Positions 52,298-61,442 of a DNA stretch of 64,000 nt are shown here, piece by piece. Made by a program: the position numbers and the translations under genes. How positions within the stretch are numbered: the stretch's first letter is position 1; every line of letters starts with the position of its first letter. Source of the stretch: Rhodococcus jostii RHA1 (GTDB taxonomy: Bacteria; Actinomycetota; Actinomycetes; Mycobacteriales; Mycobacteriaceae); the NCBI RefSeq assembly GCF_000014565.1, contig NC_008268.1, positions 806,001 to 870,000 of the forward strand, given 5' to 3'. The notes under the pieces were generated by a model. That model was not told the DNA's origin. It worked only from the letters and a program-made list of their open reading frames with translations, and made no database searches.

Positions 52298-53197
52298 CTA
52301 GCGAGCCACGGATTTCAGGGAGGCCGGGCGGCTGGACTCGTGGGTGTGGAACAGGAAACGCGACATGGCAGGGGTCATGGTGGAGTCCGCGCGGCGGATG
52401 AACAGGGTTTCCGCGCGCGAGTCGGCCGGCGCGAGGTGATGCACCTTCAAGGCCGCCGTCAGCGGCGACGTGGTCACCACGCCCAGCGGCAGCAGGGTCA
52501 CGCCCATCCCCGCAGCCGCGCACCCGAGGATGCCCTCGAGAGTTCCGAACTCGAGGATGTCCGGGCCCGGCACTCCGTGCTGCTCGAAGAGCCGCTCGAG
52601 GCGGGCCCGGTAGGCGCAGCCGGCCCGGAGGACGAGAACCTTGTGCCGCCGGCCATCGGCCATGATGGAGTCCAGATCGGCCACGCGAACGCCGCTCACC
52701 AGCACGAGTTGCTCGATGAAGACCTGCTCGGAGACCAGGTCCGGGTGCCGCACCGGTCCACAGACGAAAGCGCCGTCGAGTCGATGCTCGATCACCTGGG
52801 TGGTCAGCGCGTCCGTGGTGTCGGTCGCCAAGGTGAAGTCGACGCGGGGGCACTCCTCGCTGAACGCTGCCAGCACCCCGGGAAGCCGCAATCCCGCGGT
52901 GGTCTCCATGGAGCCGATCGCCAGTCGTCCGCCCGGATCTCGATCGTCGCTGACGACCTGCGTGACTTCCCGCACGAGCTGAGTGATCTGTTCGGCATAG
53001 GGCAGCAGACGTTCGCCGGGGTTCGTCAGGGTCACCCCACGGGCATGGCGGCGGAACAGTTCCACTCCGAGTTCGTCTTCGAGCGCGCGGATCCGCGAGC
53101 TGATGTTCGACTGAACCGTCAGAAGTTCCTTCGATGCCCGGGAAATTCCGCCGGCCCGGGCCACGGCCAGGAAGAAGTTCAGATCGCCGATGTCCAT
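52298..53197 (-). CDS. LysR family transcriptional regulator
   Basis: 299 residues: MDIGDLNFFLAVARAGGISR, ELLTVQSNISSRIRALEDEL (HTH), FRRHARGVTLTNPGERLLPY, and a CysB-like binding domain (LAIGSMETTAGLRLPGVLAA, GAAAGMGVTLLPLGVV-type strand at ILGCAAAGMGVTLLPLG). Only five bases separate it from the stop of the nitronate-monooxygenase-like gene upstream, giving a likely three-gene transcript 54276-51062. Confidence 0.91.
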   Translation of the reverse strand: MDIGDLNFFLAVARAGGISRASKELLTVQSNISSRIRALEDELGVELFRRHARGVTLTNPGERLLPYAEQITQLVREVTQVVSDDRDPGGRLAIGSMETTAGLRLPGVLAAFSEECPRVDFTLATDTTDALTTQVIEHRLDGAFVCGPVRHPDLVSEQVFIEQLVLVSGVRVADLDSIMADGRRHKVLVLRAGCAYRARLERLFEQHGVPGPDILEFGTLEGILGCAAAGMGVTLLPLGVVTTSPLTAALKVHHLAPADSRAETLFIRRADSTMTPAMSRFLFHTHESSRPASLKSVAR

Positions 53198-53202
53198 GAG
53201 AA

Positions 53203-54276
53203 TTACCGTGCTTCACTCCACAGGTCCCGAACGATCTCCCCGGCGGGGGCCGAACGGGCACTGCGATAGCCGACACCGGCCCAGAGGGCGAGTCCGTGCG
53301 GGTCGCCGGCGGCGCCTGCTGCGGCTCGCAGCCCACTGGTCAGCAGGTGTACCTGTGGATATGCCGCCACCGCGTGAGCATCGAAGTCGGTGATGAAATC
53401 GTTGACCAGGCCACGCGCGGGACGACCGGAGAACGCGCGGGTGACGACGGTGTCGGTGAAGCGGGCGTCGTGCAACGCGGCGCGGTGCGCGGGTTTGGTC
53501 CCTGCCTCGTCGGCGTCGAGGAGAGCGGTGCCGATCTGGACGGCGGTGGCACCGGCCGCGAGCGCCGCCGCGACGTCTGATCCGGTCGCTATCCCGCCCG
53601 CCGCGATGAGGGGAAGGTCGATTGCCGAACGGGCCGCCTCCACCAAGTCCCTCGTCGAACGTGGGTCCGGCTCGGCGTCGGGGTCGAGCGTCGCTCGGTG
53701 CCCGCCCGCGTCCACTCCTTGCAGACCTATCGCGTCGACGCCCACCCGAGCGGCCGAGCGCGCCTCGTCGACATCGGACACCGTGGCCACCACGGCGCTG
53801 CCGGCGTCGTGTAACCGATCGACGACGTCCCGCGGCGGAAGCCCGAAGGTGAACGACACCACGGGAACGGCCCGCTCGACCGCGAGGTCGACCTTGGCGT
53901 CGAAGGCGTCGTCGTCGAAGTCGACGACCTCCGGCAGCGACACCTGCCTGCGTTCGGCGAGCGGCTGCAGCAACGACCGGTAGGCTTCCACCGCTGCACG
54001 GTCGGCCAGGGGGTGGCCGGGCACGAAAATATTGAGTCCGAACGGTGCACTCGTCAGCGCGCGGACCGCATCGACCTCACGTCGAACCGCATCGACGGTC
54101 TTGTACCCGGCCGCAAGGAAACCGAGGCCACCGGCGGACGAGACCGCGGCAACGAGCTCGGGTGTGCTCGGTCCTCCTGCCATGGGCGCCCCGATGATGG
54201 GAATTCGGAGGCCGTCCTCGAGATCGAACACCAGGATCCTTTCGGTCGATGTGTGCGTGGTCTTTCCGTTCCTCAT
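53203..54276 (-). CDS. Nitronate monooxygenase-like FMN enzyme (first)
   Basis: 357 residues; an ATG at 54276 (MRNGKTTHTSTERILVFDLE) or 15 bases further up. LRIPIIGAPMAGGPSTPELV, SSAGGLGFLAAGYKTVDAVR, VGVDAIGLQGVDAGGHRATL and LIAAGGIATGSDVAAALAAG then ATAVQIGTALL form the TIM-barrel FMN/phosphate site. Oxidises propionate-3-nitronate or alkyl nitronates. Divergent LysR gene 60 bases away. Confidence 0.9.
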   Translation of the reverse strand: MRNGKTTHTSTERILVFDLEDGLRIPIIGAPMAGGPSTPELVAAVSSAGGLGFLAAGYKTVDAVRREVDAVRALTSAPFGLNIFVPGHPLADRAAVEAYRSLLQPLAERRQVSLPEVVDFDDDAFDAKVDLAVERAVPVVSFTFGLPPRDVVDRLHDAGSAVVATVSDVDEARSAARVGVDAIGLQGVDAGGHRATLDPDAEPDPRSTRDLVEAARSAIDLPLIAAGGIATGSDVAAALAAGATAVQIGTALLDADEAGTKPAHRAALHDARFTDTVVTRAFSGRPARGLVNDFITDFDAHAVAAYPQVHLLTSGLRAAAGAAGDPHGLALWAGVGYRSARSAPAGEIVRDLWSEAR

Positions 54277-54336
54277 CGTGCACCGCCGCATTGCGGAGCG
54301 GAAATGCCTAATCGGCCGGATCTATGCTTGGGAGTT

Positions 54337-55206
54337 ATGTCCATCGAACTGCGGCATCTGCGGGCGGCCGTCGCGATCGCCGAGGCAGGCTCGTTCACCG
54401 CCGCAGCGAACGCACTCCACATCACCCAGCCGGCGCTCACCCGAACGGTGCAGCAGCTCGAGACCTCGCTCGGCGTGCGATTGTTCGACCGGACCTCGCG
54501 GGCACTTGCCCTCACCGAGGACGGTGCCGGGTTCGTCGAGAAGGTGCGCGTCATCCTCGGCGATCTCGATTCCGCGGTTGCGCTGTACACCAACCGATCC
54601 CTCGTCCTCGGCTTCAGTTGGCTCCTCCCCGATCCCTGGGCGCAGCAGGTGATCGACGACGTCGAGAAGAATTCCCGCGCCACCGTCGTTCCGCGACGCT
54701 ACGACGACCCCGTTGCCGCACTGAACAACGCCACCGTGGACGCTGCCGTCGTCCGCCGGGATGTTCCCGGCGACGAGTTCGTGCAGCATCCGCTGTTCGA
54801 GGAGCAGCGGATCGCGGCGGTCTCGACGGCGTCGCCGCTCGCGACCCGAGAATCGATCGACTGGGCCGAGTTCGGAACGCTTCCCCTGGTCATCAATACC
54901 CTCAGCGGCACCACATCCGAAGACCTGTGGCCGAACCACGACGGCCCGGTGGTGACGTGCTCGAACTTCGACGACTGGCTCGAGTTGATCGCCGCCGATC
55001 GGGGTGTCGGCACGGTTCCCGAAGTTGCCCGCAGGCGGGTAACCCATCGGAACGTCCAGTTCATCCCGCTGGTCGGTGCGCCGCCCGCGGTCGTGAGGTT
55101 CGTGTACCGCCGCAACCGGGTGACACCGCTGCTGCGGGTCCTGCGGGACGCCGCGATCCGGCACTCTCCGCCACCCGGCAGTGTCACCGTCGGTCAACAC
55201 GACTGA
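54337..55206 (+). CDS. LysR family transcriptional regulator
   Basis: 289 residues from the ATG at 54337. MSIELRHLRAAVAIAEAGSF, ALHITQPALTRTVQQLETSL and FDRTSRALALTEDGAGFVEK are the HTH; the binding domain (LGFSWLLPDPWAQQVIDDVE, LVINTLSGTTSEDLW) is of the short actinobacterial type. It is divergent from the nitronate-monooxygenase-like gene and so probably its regulator; its end overlaps the convergent PNPOx gene by 13 bases. Confidence 0.9.
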   Translation: MSIELRHLRAAVAIAEAGSFTAAANALHITQPALTRTVQQLETSLGVRLFDRTSRALALTEDGAGFVEKVRVILGDLDSAVALYTNRSLVLGFSWLLPDPWAQQVIDDVEKNSRATVVPRRYDDPVAALNNATVDAAVVRRDVPGDEFVQHPLFEEQRIAAVSTASPLATRESIDWAEFGTLPLVINTLSGTTSEDLWPNHDGPVVTCSNFDDWLELIAADRGVGTVPEVARRRVTHRNVQFIPLVGAPPAVVRFVYRRNRVTPLLRVLRDAAIRHSPPPGSVTVGQHD

Positions 55207-55883
55207 TCGTCGTCGGTGTGCAGGCGTAGCCGGGCGACTTCCCGCTCCAGTTCTGCATTGCGGGATAGCAGGACTTCGATCTCTTCTTGTATACCCTTGC
55301 GGGCCAACGCGAGCGACTCCTGCATCCGGGCCTCGCCGTACTTCGGCGGGATGTTCTTCGTGCAGTTCCGGTCGAGGGCCTCGACGTGGATGGCGAACGC
55401 GCGATCGCATCCTGCCGGACCGACTCCGTCCGGTGTGGTGAGAAGCCGGGCGATCAGATCCGGATCGTCGGCACGCTCGACGACCTCGGCTCGGCCGTAG
55501 ACTTTGACTCTGGTGCGGGTGGGGTAGTCGATGAAGAAGAGGGCCACTCGGTCGTTCTCGTCGAGGTTGCCGACCGTGACGAACTGTTGATTACCCGCGT
55601 AGTCCGCCAGCGCAATCGTCGTGGGGTTCGGCACGTGCACGAAGCCGGGCGGGCCGCCTCGGTGTTGGATATAGGGCCACCCGGAGGGCGTCACGGTCGC
55701 GATGAAGAACGAATCGGTGGCTCGGATCAGGGCAGTGACGCGGGTGTCCAGTTCGTCGGGCAGACCTGGGTCGTCCTCCTGCGCCCGCATGCCCCCGTAC
55801 CAGTTGATGCTCCCCGTCGCCTTCTGCCGCTCCGCCACCGGAGCAGTGAACGCGATCGCGCCGTACCGGGTCGGGTGTCTCAT
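55194..55883 (-). CDS. Pyridoxamine-phosphate-oxidase-like flavin protein
   Basis: 229 residues from the ATG at 55883, which overlaps the MFS stop by four bases. FFIATVTPSGWPYIQHRGGP, FVHVPNPTTIALADYAGNQQ, NLDENDRVALFFIDYPTRTR and VKVYGRAEVVERAD build the split beta-barrel that binds FMN. The C-terminal 45 residues form a coiled coil (QEEIEVLLSRNAELEREVAR), an unusual extra. Function probably flavin-dependent oxidoreductase, substrate unknown. Confidence 0.88.
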   Translation of the reverse strand: MRHPTRYGAIAFTAPVAERQKATGSINWYGGMRAQEDDPGLPDELDTRVTALIRATDSFFIATVTPSGWPYIQHRGGPPGFVHVPNPTTIALADYAGNQQFVTVGNLDENDRVALFFIDYPTRTRVKVYGRAEVVERADDPDLIARLLTTPDGVGPAGCDRAFAIHVEALDRNCTKNIPPKYGEARMQESLALARKGIQEEIEVLLSRNAELEREVARLRLHTDDDQSC

Positions 55884-57256
55884 GACGAGCACTCGGAATC
55901 GATCTGCTTCCACGCCCTCCGGACTATCGGGCTGTCCACTCCGCGCCGCAACGTCAGCACGAACACCACCGCTGTGACCGTGGTTACCGCGATGGGGTAG
56001 ATCAGCCCGGCGAGGACGTTCCCGGTCGCCGAGTTGAGCGAGAGCGCGACCAGAGGGGTGAAGCCACCGAACACGCCGGTCCCGATGTGGTACGCCAGCG
56101 ACAGTCCGGTGTAGCGGATCTGTGGTGGGAACAGCTCGGACAGGAATGCCGCGGTGGGCCCGTAGACCATGGTGACGAAGATGACCTGAATCGTCAGAGG
56201 GACGACCATCTGGATGTGGTGGCCGTGGACCGCGGCGTCCCGTATCCACAGGAACAGCGGGAGGTAGCCGACTGCCGAAAGCACCAAGCCGCACAGGATG
56301 ATTCGAGTCCGCCCATATCTGTCGGACATCTTGCCGAAAAGGACGAAGAACGGCGTCGCGATGACCAGGGCGATTCCGACGGAGACATTCGCGGTGAGGA
56401 AGTCGATCTTCAAGATCGTCTGCAGGAAGTACAGCGTGTAGAACTGGCTGGTGTACCAGGCAACTCCCAGCCCGGCCGTGACTCCGAAGAGCACGACGAG
56501 CAGCAACGCGAAGGCCGGCTTGTGCGCCACCGCGTCCTTGATCGGTGAACGCGAGAGGTTCCCGCTCCGTCGCATCTCCTCGAACACCGGCGATTCGTGC
56601 ATCTTCATGCGGATCTTCAGCGAGAACAGCACCAGGACCGCGGACAAAAGGAACGGAATCCGCCAGCCCCACACACTGAATGCCTGCTCGCCCAACCCGA
56701 CCCGGCAGAGCACGATGACGCCGATCGAGAGGAGGAGGCCACCGGTCGCGGTGGTCTGGAGAACACTGGTGAGGGCTCCGCGTTTCTTCGCCGGTGAATT
56801 CTCCGCGATGTAGACGACTGCACCCCCGTACTCTCCGCCGATCGCGAGACCCTGCAGCAGCCGCAACGTCACCAGCAGTATCGGCGCCAGAATCCCGATG
56901 TGGTCATAGGTGGGCATCAGTCCGAGCATCGTGGTGGCGCCGCCCATGATGAGCAACGTCGTCATGAACGTCTTCTTACGTCCGACGCGGTCCCCCATTC
57001 TGCCGAACACCATGGCGCCGATGGGGCGTACGACGAAGCCCGTTCCGAAGGCGGCGATCGTGACGAGAAGTGCTGCGGTTCCGTTTCCTTCGGGAAAGAA
57101 CATCCCGGAGAACACGACTGCGAGGCTGCCGTAGATGTAGAAGTCGTACCATTCGATCAACGTCCCGACGCTCGACGCGGTAATGATCTTGCGAAGACTG
57201 CTCTTCGCGACACCGCTCGCGAGAGCGGGCGGTGAAACGGACTGGCTGGTGGTCAT
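55880..57256 (-). CDS. MHS-family MFS transporter (proline/betaine/aromatic-acid type)
   Basis: 458 residues. ITASSVGTLIEWYDFYIYGS is the metabolite:H+ symporter hallmark, FVVRPIGAMVFGRMGDRVGR then KKTF the MFS loop 2-3 motif, RLLQGLAIGGEYGGAVVYIA the helix 4 motif, and FGKMSDRYGRTRIILCGLVL the second repeat. Imports a small organic acid or betaine. Starts at the ATG at 57256; coupled downstream to the PNPOx-like gene. Confidence 0.92.
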   Translation of the reverse strand: MTTSQSVSPPALASGVAKSSLRKIITASSVGTLIEWYDFYIYGSLAVVFSGMFFPEGNGTAALLVTIAAFGTGFVVRPIGAMVFGRMGDRVGRKKTFMTTLLIMGGATTMLGLMPTYDHIGILAPILLVTLRLLQGLAIGGEYGGAVVYIAENSPAKKRGALTSVLQTTATGGLLLSIGVIVLCRVGLGEQAFSVWGWRIPFLLSAVLVLFSLKIRMKMHESPVFEEMRRSGNLSRSPIKDAVAHKPAFALLLVVLFGVTAGLGVAWYTSQFYTLYFLQTILKIDFLTANVSVGIALVIATPFFVLFGKMSDRYGRTRIILCGLVLSAVGYLPLFLWIRDAAVHGHHIQMVVPLTIQVIFVTMVYGPTAAFLSELFPPQIRYTGLSLAYHIGTGVFGGFTPLVALSLNSATGNVLAGLIYPIAVTTVTAVVFVLTLRRGVDSPIVRRAWKQIDSECSS

Positions 57257-57314
57257 GGGGAATCCTTCTCCGGGACGCGCGGGGTGAGGGTTGGCGAGGT
57301 CGCACCGATGGGCG

Positions 57315-58304
57315 CTAGGAGCCGATCGCCGCCAGGTCGTGGGAAGTGCGGCCCAGGATGGCGGCGGCGGTGTCGACCATGTCATCGATGATCGACGCGG
57401 CGGTGTCGACACGATCGATCTGTCCGACGACCTCACCGACGATCAGATTCGCGACGTCGTAGTCCTCGGCCTTCACTGCTGCCCGGAACTGCTCCTGCTT
57501 CTCAGGAAGCTCGCCCCGGAGACCGGACTCGTCGCCGTGCCAACGGCGGATGAAGTCGTTGTGCAGGACTCGGCCCGTGTATCGAGTCGGCCAGGGCTTC
57601 TCACGCACGATGTCGAAGGCGCTCTGCCTGATCGTGTCGTCCCCACTCGCCCGCAGGGCACGGTGCTGGGCCGCACGGGGAATCGCCGCCTCCTCCGCCG
57701 CCCAGAACCTGGTCCCGACGAGGGCACCGTCCGCTCCGAGCGCGAGCGCGGCCGCCAGGCCTCGGCCGTCGCCGATTCCACCGGCCGCCAGCAGCATCAC
57801 ATCCGGGGCCTCCCGCCGGAGAAAGTCGGCGATCTCCGGCACCAGAGTGAACGTCGATCGGGTTCCTGTTCCATGGCCACCCGCCTCCCCTCCTTGAGCA
57901 GCGATGACGCTCGCACCTACCGCCACCGCGCGGCGCGCTTGTTCGAGATCGTGCACCTGGCAGATCAGTGGGATTCCCGCGGCACGAATCGCAGGCGCAT
58001 GCGGTGCCGGGTCGCTGAAGGAGAGGAATATGGCCGCCGGCCGGTAGCCGATCGTCTTCTCGAGGAGTTGCGGTTGCTGCGCCATGGACCAGGTGATGAA
58101 GCCACAGCCGACCGCGTCGGTCGTCACGCGGTCGAACTGATCGCGGAGCCAGGACTCGTCGCCGTATCCGCCGCCGATCAACCCCAGCCCACCCGCCTCC
58201 GCCACGGCAGAGGCCAATCGCCAATCGGAGACGTAATCCATCGGTGCAAGGACGATGGGGTGCTCGATTCCGAACTTCTCGGTCAGACGGTTCTGTAAGC
58301 GCAT
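57315..58304 (-). CDS. Nitronate monooxygenase-like FMN enzyme (second)
   Basis: 329 residues from the ATG at 58304 (GTGGAGGAGCCC upstream). IEHPIVLAPMDYVSDWRLAS, EAGGLGLIGGGYGDESWLRD, VIAAQGGEAGGHGTGTRSTF, LLAAGGIGDGRGLAAALALG and ADGALVGTRFWAAEEA match the class. It differs clearly from the enzyme at 53203 and may act on a different nitronate or an enone. 58 bases ahead of the MHS transporter gene, so an import-and-oxidise operon is likely. Confidence 0.9.
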   Translation of the reverse strand: MRLQNRLTEKFGIEHPIVLAPMDYVSDWRLASAVAEAGGLGLIGGGYGDESWLRDQFDRVTTDAVGCGFITWSMAQQPQLLEKTIGYRPAAIFLSFSDPAPHAPAIRAAGIPLICQVHDLEQARRAVAVGASVIAAQGGEAGGHGTGTRSTFTLVPEIADFLRREAPDVMLLAAGGIGDGRGLAAALALGADGALVGTRFWAAEEAAIPRAAQHRALRASGDDTIRQSAFDIVREKPWPTRYTGRVLHNDFIRRWHGDESGLRGELPEKQEQFRAAVKAEDYDVANLIVGEVVGQIDRVDTAASIIDDMVDTAAAILGRTSHDLAAIGS

Positions 58305-58533
58305 GCTGGGCTCCTCCACAAATTTCCGACGTGTCGCAGTGGTGTGCACGTGCTGCACGTCACACCGGACGGCTTTGCGACAACGCTAGAACCCGGCAGA
58401 ACGGCGGTCCAACAGTTTGTACCGATGCCTGCGTTCTCCAGAACAGAACGCTCGCGCGCGCCCCGCCGGACGTGTGACATTCACTGTCCGGCAACGTACT
58501 AGGACAATGGGTCAACGCCTGGCGCGGTGACCC

Positions 58534-59274
58534 TCACGCCACATGTGCGTCGCGCAGGGTCGCGGCCTCGTCGAGTACGTCGGGGTCTGCGGTCAGTTCG
58601 CGGACCACACCGCCCTCGGCGAGGACCGCAGCCCGGACCTGTTCGAGGGTGACGTTCGGGTTCAGGTCGGTCAGGGACGCCGCCGTGCCCGGGTCGAACT
58701 CCAGCTCGAGCGCGGCGTTGACATCGGTGAGCACCGCCCGCACCGGGTCGGAATCGGACACCACCAGTTCGAAGCCGAAGAGCCACGCCCCGGCGACTAT
58801 TCGCTGCGCGGTTCCTGCGAGCTTGACGCGGCCCGCGCCGTTCACCGTCCAATCACCGGGGCAATACTCACCGGGCACCGGTCCGATGCGCGCGTCGACC
58901 CCGAGCTTCCTCAGCACCTCCACGAGTCTCGGGGTGATGCGCTGGAAGCGGGGTCGAGCCCCGACCATGCCCTCCGAGTCGCTCGAGAACATCTCCACGA
59001 CGAGGGTTTGCTCGTGGTAGGCCGCCGCCCGACCGCCTGCCCCTCGGACGACGGGGGTGAATCCGTGTCGCCGCGCCTCCGCGGCGGCGGCCGGAAACTG
59101 CGGTCGAACAGCGTCCAGCCGCCCGAACGACAGAGTCGGCGCAGGACTGTAGATGCGGATCAGCGCAGGGGCATTCGGCTCTCGCGCGGTGCGACGCAGA
59201 AGTGCCGTGGCGAGCGCCGCGTCCAACACGGGATCGTCCGGAAAGTGCGTGGTCAGCAACTGCTCGATCGTCAT
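58534..59274 (-). CDS. Lipoate-protein ligase A family protein
   Basis: 246 residues. LIRIYSPAPTLSFGRLDAVR, FTPVVRGAGGRAAAYHEQTL (ligand loop, here RGAGG instead of RRxGGG), YCPGDWTVNGAGRVKLAGTA then QR (nucleotide and lipoyl-lysine site). Transfers lipoate or octanoate to E2 or GcvH proteins, or a paralogue of that fold. It stands alone, with no lipoate-dependent enzyme nearby. Confidence 0.85.
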   Translation of the reverse strand: MTIEQLLTTHFPDDPVLDAALATALLRRTAREPNAPALIRIYSPAPTLSFGRLDAVRPQFPAAAAEARRHGFTPVVRGAGGRAAAYHEQTLVVEMFSSDSEGMVGARPRFQRITPRLVEVLRKLGVDARIGPVPGEYCPGDWTVNGAGRVKLAGTAQRIVAGAWLFGFELVVSDSDPVRAVLTDVNAALELEFDPGTAASLTDLNPNVTLEQVRAAVLAEGGVVRELTADPDVLDEAATLRDAHVA

Positions 59275-59501
59275 GCTCGTCCCGTCGGTCCACTCCGCAA
59301 CACCACAGTCACGACATTATCGCCGCAACCGGCACGCCCCTACAGTGTCGCCGAGGGCGACCAGAGCACCCTCATCGCCGCGAGGCCACGCGAGGCCCGC
59401 GGTGGAATGGCCGGGCAGGGCGGGGGTCGTGTTGTCGTGACGACCCACCCGCCCGCCCGCCCGTATATCGGATCGCGGGAATGTTACTGCCGTGCGCGGG
59501 C

Positions 59502-60491
59502 TTACGACCCGACAGCGGCTCGCGCAACCTCCTCGATACCAGCGGCGTCGAGCTTGTAGTGCCGATACAGGTGGGTCGGCGGTCCGATCAGCGCGTATTC
59601 GTCCTTCACACCGTGTCGGATGACACGAGTGCCGTACCCGTGCTCGGCGACGACCTCCGCGACCGCTCCCCCGAGACCGCCGATGACATTGTGTTCCTCC
59701 ACGGTCAGAACGATGCGGGACCGCTGTGCGGCGCGGGCGACGGCGTCGGCGTCGAGGGGCTTGACGGTGTGCATGTCGACGACTCCCGTGGAGATCCCGC
59801 CTGCGTTCAGAGCCTGCGCCGCCTCGAGCGAGGGATGCAACATCGATCCCGTGGCGATGATCGTCAGGTCGGTGCCGGCACCGTGTTCGATGGCGGTGCC
59901 GATGGTGAAGGGGTGAGCGCCGTCGGCGTATACGTCCGGGTCCTGACCACGGCCGATACGGAAGTAGATCGGTGCGGGATGGTCGACGGCGGCGCGGAGC
60001 GCGGCTCCGAGCTGAGCGGTGTCGGCGGGTGCGATGACCGTGAGCCCAGGGATGCTGCGGGTGATGGCGAGGTCCTCGGTGGCGTGGTGCGAGGTGCCGT
60101 AGAACCCGAGCGTGATGCCGGCGTGATGGCCGATGAGCCGGACGGGCTGCTTGGTGTAGGCGATGTCGGTGCGGATCTGCTCGCAGGCCAGGTAGGCCAT
60201 GAACGACGCGAAGGTCGCAACGTACGGCTGGAGACCCGTAGTGGCGAGTCCTGCTGCGGTGGAGACCATGTGCTGTTCGGAGATGCCGAACTGGACGTAT
60301 CGGTCGGGGTGCCGCTCCTGGAACGCGACCAGTCCGTTCGAATACTTGAGATCGGCGGTACCGGCGACGATGGGATGGCCCTCGTCCACCAGATCGGCCA
60401 AGGTGTCGGCGAGTATGTGGAAGCCGGGCGCCCGCTCGATCAGGGTAAGCAGGTGCCAGGACTCGGCCTGCAGGCCGGGTGCGACGCTCAT
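59502..60491 (-). CDS. Transketolase, C-terminal subunit
   Basis: 329 residues: the pyrimidine-binding and C-terminal domains. GHPIVAGTADLKYSNGLVAF, YVQFGISEQHMVSTAAGLAT (catalytic Glu), FASFMAYLACEQIRTDIAYT, LIGHHAGITLGFYGTSHHAT. The ATG at 60491 overlaps the stop of the N-terminal subunit by four bases. Together they form a split transketolase as in many sugar catabolic clusters. Confidence 0.93.
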   Translation of the reverse strand: MSVAPGLQAESWHLLTLIERAPGFHILADTLADLVDEGHPIVAGTADLKYSNGLVAFQERHPDRYVQFGISEQHMVSTAAGLATTGLQPYVATFASFMAYLACEQIRTDIAYTKQPVRLIGHHAGITLGFYGTSHHATEDLAITRSIPGLTVIAPADTAQLGAALRAAVDHPAPIYFRIGRGQDPDVYADGAHPFTIGTAIEHGAGTDLTIIATGSMLHPSLEAAQALNAGGISTGVVDMHTVKPLDADAVARAAQRSRIVLTVEEHNVIGGLGGAVAEVVAEHGYGTRVIRHGVKDEYALIGPPTHLYRHYKLDAAGIEEVARAAVGS

Positions 60492-61351
60492 CGGTTGTTC
60501 CTCAGTTCTTCGATCGCGTTGATTTCGTCTTGTTCTGCCAGCCAGCCGAGATGCCAGCCGAATTCGGACTCCATGTAGGAGATGCCCTTGCCCTTGACGG
60601 TGTTCGCGATGATCACCGCCGGACGTGTTCGTTCGGGGTCTTCGACGATCGCGCGGAAGGTCGCGAGCAGTGCGCGGACGTCGTGTCCGTCGACCTCGTA
60701 CGCGTCCCATCCGAAGGCGCGCCATTTGTCGCCGAGCGGCTCGATGTTCGTCACGGTGTCGATGCGGCCGTCGAGAGAGTGGTCGTTGCGGTCGACGATC
60801 GCGATCAGGTTCGCAACGTCGTGGTGGGCGGCACCGAGCGCGGCTTCCCAGATTTGTCCTTCGTGCAGTTCGCCGTCTCCTAGAAGGACGAAGACGTTGG
60901 AGGGGCGGCCCTGCAGGCGGGTGCCGAGAGCGATACCGGTGCCGGTCGACAGGGCATGCCCGAGCGATCCGCTGCTGAAATCGATGCCGGGGATGCGGGT
61001 CATGTCGGGGTGGTCGCCGAACGCGTTGCCGAGGCGGGTGTACTCGTCGAGTTCGGCGGGGTCGAAGAATCCCCAATCCGCCAGGAGCGGATAGAGCGTG
61101 GCCGCGGCGTGGCCCTTGCCGAACAGGAAACGGTCTCGGTCGGGCCAATCGGGCTCGCCTTTCCGAAGCCGCATGACGCCGTAGTACAAGGTCGCGAGGA
61201 TCTCGGCGCACGAGAAGCCGGAGGCGTAGTGACCGGTCTTGGCGATGGAGATGAGGCGGACGGTTTCGAGGCGGGCGAACAGCGCGCGTTCGGAGATCAG
61301 GTCGACGAGTTCGTCGTCGTGGTCGGTGACCGGTGGAGTTGGTGTCAGCAT
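60488..61351 (-). CDS. Transketolase, N-terminal subunit
   Basis: 287 residues. KTGHYASGFSCAEILATLYY, FLFGKGHAAATLYPLLADWG, DFSSGSLGHALSTGTGIALG and the TPP-binding VLLGDGELHEGQIWEAALGA...IVDRNDHSLDG. Divergent from the IclR gene at 61443 with two matching inverted repeats between. Probably part of sugar or sugar-alcohol catabolism with the SDR and binding protein to the right. Confidence 0.94.
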   Translation of the reverse strand: MLTPTPPVTDHDDELVDLISERALFARLETVRLISIAKTGHYASGFSCAEILATLYYGVMRLRKGEPDWPDRDRFLFGKGHAAATLYPLLADWGFFDPAELDEYTRLGNAFGDHPDMTRIPGIDFSSGSLGHALSTGTGIALGTRLQGRPSNVFVLLGDGELHEGQIWEAALGAAHHDVANLIAIVDRNDHSLDGRIDTVTNIEPLGDKWRAFGWDAYEVDGHDVRALLATFRAIVEDPERTRPAVIIANTVKGKGISYMESEFGWHLGWLAEQDEINAIEELRNNR

Positions 61352-61372
61352 GGACGAAAAGTATCAACTGCC

Positions 61373-61421
61373 GGACGCCTTGTCCATAGAGCAGTAAAAC
61401 TATTTGATGGACTGATTGTCC
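61373..61421. promoter_or_regulatory. Pair of candidate IclR operators
   Basis: Two dyads with the same arms and spacer length, GGAC, five bases, GTCC, at 61373-61385 and 61409-61421, 36 bases centre to centre, in the 91-base gap between transketolase and IclR. A third half site GGAC lies at 61437. Well suited to dimer or tetramer binding by the IclR protein. Confidence 0.6.
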
Positions 61422-61442
61422 GCTGAGCGATAATCTGGACGT

